Source of the DNA: Rhodococcus sp. (in: high G+C Gram-positive bacteria)
Lineage (GTDB): Bacteria; Actinomycetota; Actinomycetes; Mycobacteriales; Mycobacteriaceae
DNA: 64,000 nt
NCBI RefSeq assembly: GCF_023264675.1
Contig: NZ_JAHFVG010000025.1
Location: 21,063-85,062, forward strand
Direction of reading: 5' to 3'
Shown: positions 62,297-64,000 of the stretch, one piece after another
How the letters are laid out: every line of letters begins with the position of its first letter
Numbering within the stretch: position 1 is the stretch's first letter
Made by a program: the position numbers and the translations under genes
The notes under the pieces: model-generated
What the model was told of the DNA's origin: nothing
The model's database searches: none
Seen by the model: only the letters and a program-made list of their open reading frames with translations

Positions 62297-62411
62297 GATC
62301 GGTCTCCTGAAGAAATCGTGTTCTGCTGACCATTCGATCTTGGAACCTCGAGTGCGCTCGAGGTCAAGGCCTGTGTGGCGACCGTCACCGAACATCGCCG
62401 CGCACGCGAAT

Positions 62412-62441
62412 CGGCCCCACACCTGGCAAGGTGCGGGGCCG
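62412..62441 (-). terminator. Hairpin between adh and sodA
   Basis: CGGCCCCACACC (62412-62423) pairs with GGTGCGGGGCCG (62430-62441) with one mismatch, six-base loop. It lies after the iron-type dehydrogenase stop and before sodA on the same strand, making sodA independently transcribed. Confidence 0.65.
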
Positions 62442-62461
62442 GTCGAATCGATGTACCGCCG

Positions 62462-63619
62462 TCAGAAGACCTCGCGGTACAGAGCGGCGATGTCATCGGC
62501 AGTCGGTACCACCGGATTGTTCGCCGGTGATCCCGATGCCAGTGCTTGTTCGGCCATCAGCGGAATCAACGACTCCCAACGAGCCGCGTCGATTCCGTAA
62601 CTGCTCGGTGTCGGCACCTCGACATCCGAACACAGGGTGTCGATGAACTCCACCAACTTCGCCGATGCGACATCGTCGGAGTCGGTCCGCTCGGCCGTAC
62701 CCAACTGACGCGCGCAGTCCGCATACCGGTCCTGTGCCCCCGGAATGGAAAACGCGGTGACGGCGGGCAACAGCATTGCGTTCGAAAGCCCGTGCGCCAC
62801 ATGGAAATGGGCTCCGATCGGTCGGCTCATGCCATGGACAAGGCAGACGCTTGCGTTCGAGAACGCCATCCCCGCCTGGGTGGACGCGTGCATCATTGCC
62901 TCGCGTGCGTCCCGATCCGAACCGTCGCGATATGCCCGCAACAGATACTTGCCGATCGTCTTCATCGCGGACAATGCAAGGCCGTCGGAGATCGGGTTTG
63001 CTTTCTTGCTGACGTACGCCTCGATGGCGTGAGTCAGCGCGTCGACTCCGGTATCGGCGGTCAATCGAGCAGGCATCGACGTCGTGAGTTCGGAGTCGAC
63101 GATGGAGGCAACGGGCAGGAACGACAAGCCAGGGCACAGCATCTTCTCATCCGACGCAACATCGGTGATGATCGTGAATTGAGTTGCCTCGGAGCCGCTT
63201 CCGGCGGTCGTGGGAACGGCGATGATCGGCAGCGCCGGACCGGCATAGGCGCGCGGCGCCTTGAAGTCGCGCATCACCCCGCCCTGTTCGGACAGTACCG
63301 CCAGAGCTTTCGCTGTATCCATCGGACTGCCGCCGCCGAAACCGATGATCGCATCGGCACGGTGTGCCTCGACTGCGTCGAGTCCGGCCTGCAGTGAATC
63401 CGTCGTCGGATCGGGCACCGTCTTCGAGAACACGGCTGGCGCCTTACCTGCTGCCTCGATGATCTTGGTGAGCCGCTCGGCTGAACCGTTCCCGACCATG
63501 AAAGCGTCGGTGACGAGCAGTGGGCGTTCGATGTTCAGATCGTCGAGGACCGAACCGAGTTCCTCGACGGCACCTGGTCCCAGCTTCAAGAACCGTGGAA
63601 ACGAAATGTTGGCAACCAT
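62462..63619 (-). CDS. Iron-containing (group III) alcohol dehydrogenase
   Basis: A 385-aa enzyme. GFGGGSPMDTAKALAVL is the NAD-binding GGGS motif, PTTAGSGSEAT the second, and metal ligands come from the helix with VDALTHAIEAYVS and from VHGMSRPIGAHFHVAHGLSNAMLLP. It oxidises or reduces short alcohols or aldehydes with NAD(P). Next to mmsA it may serve branched-chain or propanol-type catabolism, which is inference. Confidence 0.92.
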   Translation of the reverse strand: MVANISFPRFLKLGPGAVEELGSVLDDLNIERPLLVTDAFMVGNGSAERLTKIIEAAGKAPAVFSKTVPDPTTDSLQAGLDAVEAHRADAIIGFGGGSPMDTAKALAVLSEQGGVMRDFKAPRAYAGPALPIIAVPTTAGSGSEATQFTIITDVASDEKMLCPGLSFLPVASIVDSELTTSMPARLTADTGVDALTHAIEAYVSKKANPISDGLALSAMKTIGKYLLRAYRDGSDRDAREAMMHASTQAGMAFSNASVCLVHGMSRPIGAHFHVAHGLSNAMLLPAVTAFSIPGAQDRYADCARQLGTAERTDSDDVASAKLVEFIDTLCSDVEVPTPSSYGIDAARWESLIPLMAEQALASGSPANNPVVPTADDIAALYREVF

Positions 63620-63739
63620 GCACTACTCCTTTGTAGGTACAAGTGACGCACCCCACTGAACACTATTGGCACACTATTGGCCGGAGCGTCGAGATCTGGA
63701 CGTTCGTAGCGGGGTGCGACGAGGGTGGCTGGTGGCGGA

Positions 63740-63872
63740 CACCCCCACGCGAACGCTCGTGCGTTTGTGTGGGGGTGCGGCGTGGGGTGGTGGTGTTGGG
63801 CAAACGCTCGTGCGTTTGTGTGGGGGTGCGGCGTGGGGTGGTGGTGTTGGGCAAACGCTCGTGCGTTTGCGT
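63740..63872 (+). repeat. 51-bp tandem repeat with large hairpins
   Basis: Two full 51-bp units and a partial third share AACGCTCGTGCGTTTG starts at 63752, 63803 and 63854. The first copy with its left flank makes a 17-bp stem (63740-63756 with 63761-63777, two G-U pairs) around TCGT. The remaining 120 bp between this array and the dehydrogenase start show no gene. Confidence 0.85.
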
Positions 63873-63883
63873 GGGTGGGGGTT

Positions 63884-64000
63884 CTAGTTGTTTTCGGGGA
63901 ATCCGAGGTTGATGCCGCCGTGGGAGGGGTCGAGCCAGCGGCTGGTGACGGCTTTGCCGCGGGTGAAGAAGTGGACGCCTTCGGTGCCGTGGGCGTGGGT
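63884..64000 (-). CDS. mmsA: CoA-acylating methylmalonate-semialdehyde dehydrogenase, C-terminus (partial)
   Basis: The last 38 codons are visible: HAHGTEGVHFFTRGKAVTSR then WLDPSHGGINLGFPENN and TAG. The sequence H-G-x-E-G-V-x-F-x-T-R-x-K-x-V-T-S-R-W is characteristic of MmsA, which turns methylmalonate semialdehyde into propionyl-CoA. The rest of the gene lies beyond the right edge. Confidence 0.9.
   Translation of the reverse strand, partial: THAHGTEGVHFFTRGKAVTSRWLDPSHGGINLGFPENN

Noticed and set aside
63740..63872. CRISPR array or insertion-sequence end
   Set aside because: The 51-bp units are contiguous and identical, without spacers, target-site duplication or transposase.

Overview
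The window looks like chromosome of a mycolic-acid actinobacterium, most probably Rhodococcus or a close relative. It is GC-rich with many GTG starts. It carries the mycobacterial-type gene order aceE / PucR regulator / fabD-acpM-kasA-accD6 next to a DUF3052 gene and ahpE, plus a four-gene conservon (cvnABCD), a hemophore-like secreted protein, an NDMA-dependent alcohol dehydrogenase and a DUF3145 gene. Assignments rest on reading the translated sequences; no database search was run.

Layout. 1-9.1 kb: small metabolic and regulatory genes (RidA, ArsR/SRPBCC pair, orphan trpF, a ThiF-like/GNAT-like/GGDEF cluster, an ArsR-VOC-SDR operon, an isochorismatase-fold hydrolase). 9.2-16.8 kb: a same-strand cassette of sigma factor, small beta-domain protein, subtilase, TPR-CHAT caspase-like protease, second subtilase and trypsin-like protease. 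None of the proteases has an obvious signal peptide. This is the best candidate for a poorly described system. 16.8-25.3 kb: a nitrate reductase fused to a diflavin reductase, a PadR-MFS efflux pair, a GAF-ANTAR regulator, a secreted cupin and a universal stress protein.

25.3-32.9 kb: a 7.6 kb integrated element in the 3' half of a CAU-anticodon tRNA gene. It has a tyrosine integrase, an excisionase-like HTH protein, a P4/D5-type primase-helicase and a chain of overlapping small unknown genes. It is bounded by 45-bp direct repeats and has direct-repeat candidate integrase arm sites at both ends. No capsid, terminase or conjugation gene is recognisable, so it is satellite-like.

33-49 kb: an orphan molybdopterin oxidoreductase, hemophore-like protein, alcohol dehydrogenase, serine hydrolase, DUF3145, cold-shock-domain protein, then the fatty/mycolic acid elongation operon, its PucR-type regulator, aceE, DUF3052, AhpE and tRNA-Val. 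49-53 kb: TetR, MarR/OhrR and LysR regulators with a LysE exporter. 53-58.3 kb: a conservon (sensor kinase, roadblock, DUF742, Ras-like GTPase) followed by an MHYT membrane sensor. 58.3-64 kb: an FAD oxidoreductase, a PadR-DUF1048-ABC exporter operon, superoxide dismutase, iron-type alcohol dehydrogenase, a hairpin-containing tandem repeat and the 3' end of mmsA.

Recurring themes are operons with 4-bp ATGA/GTGA overlaps, predicted leaderless transcripts whose operators sit in the promoter, and short tandem repeats around gene ends and in protein linkers.
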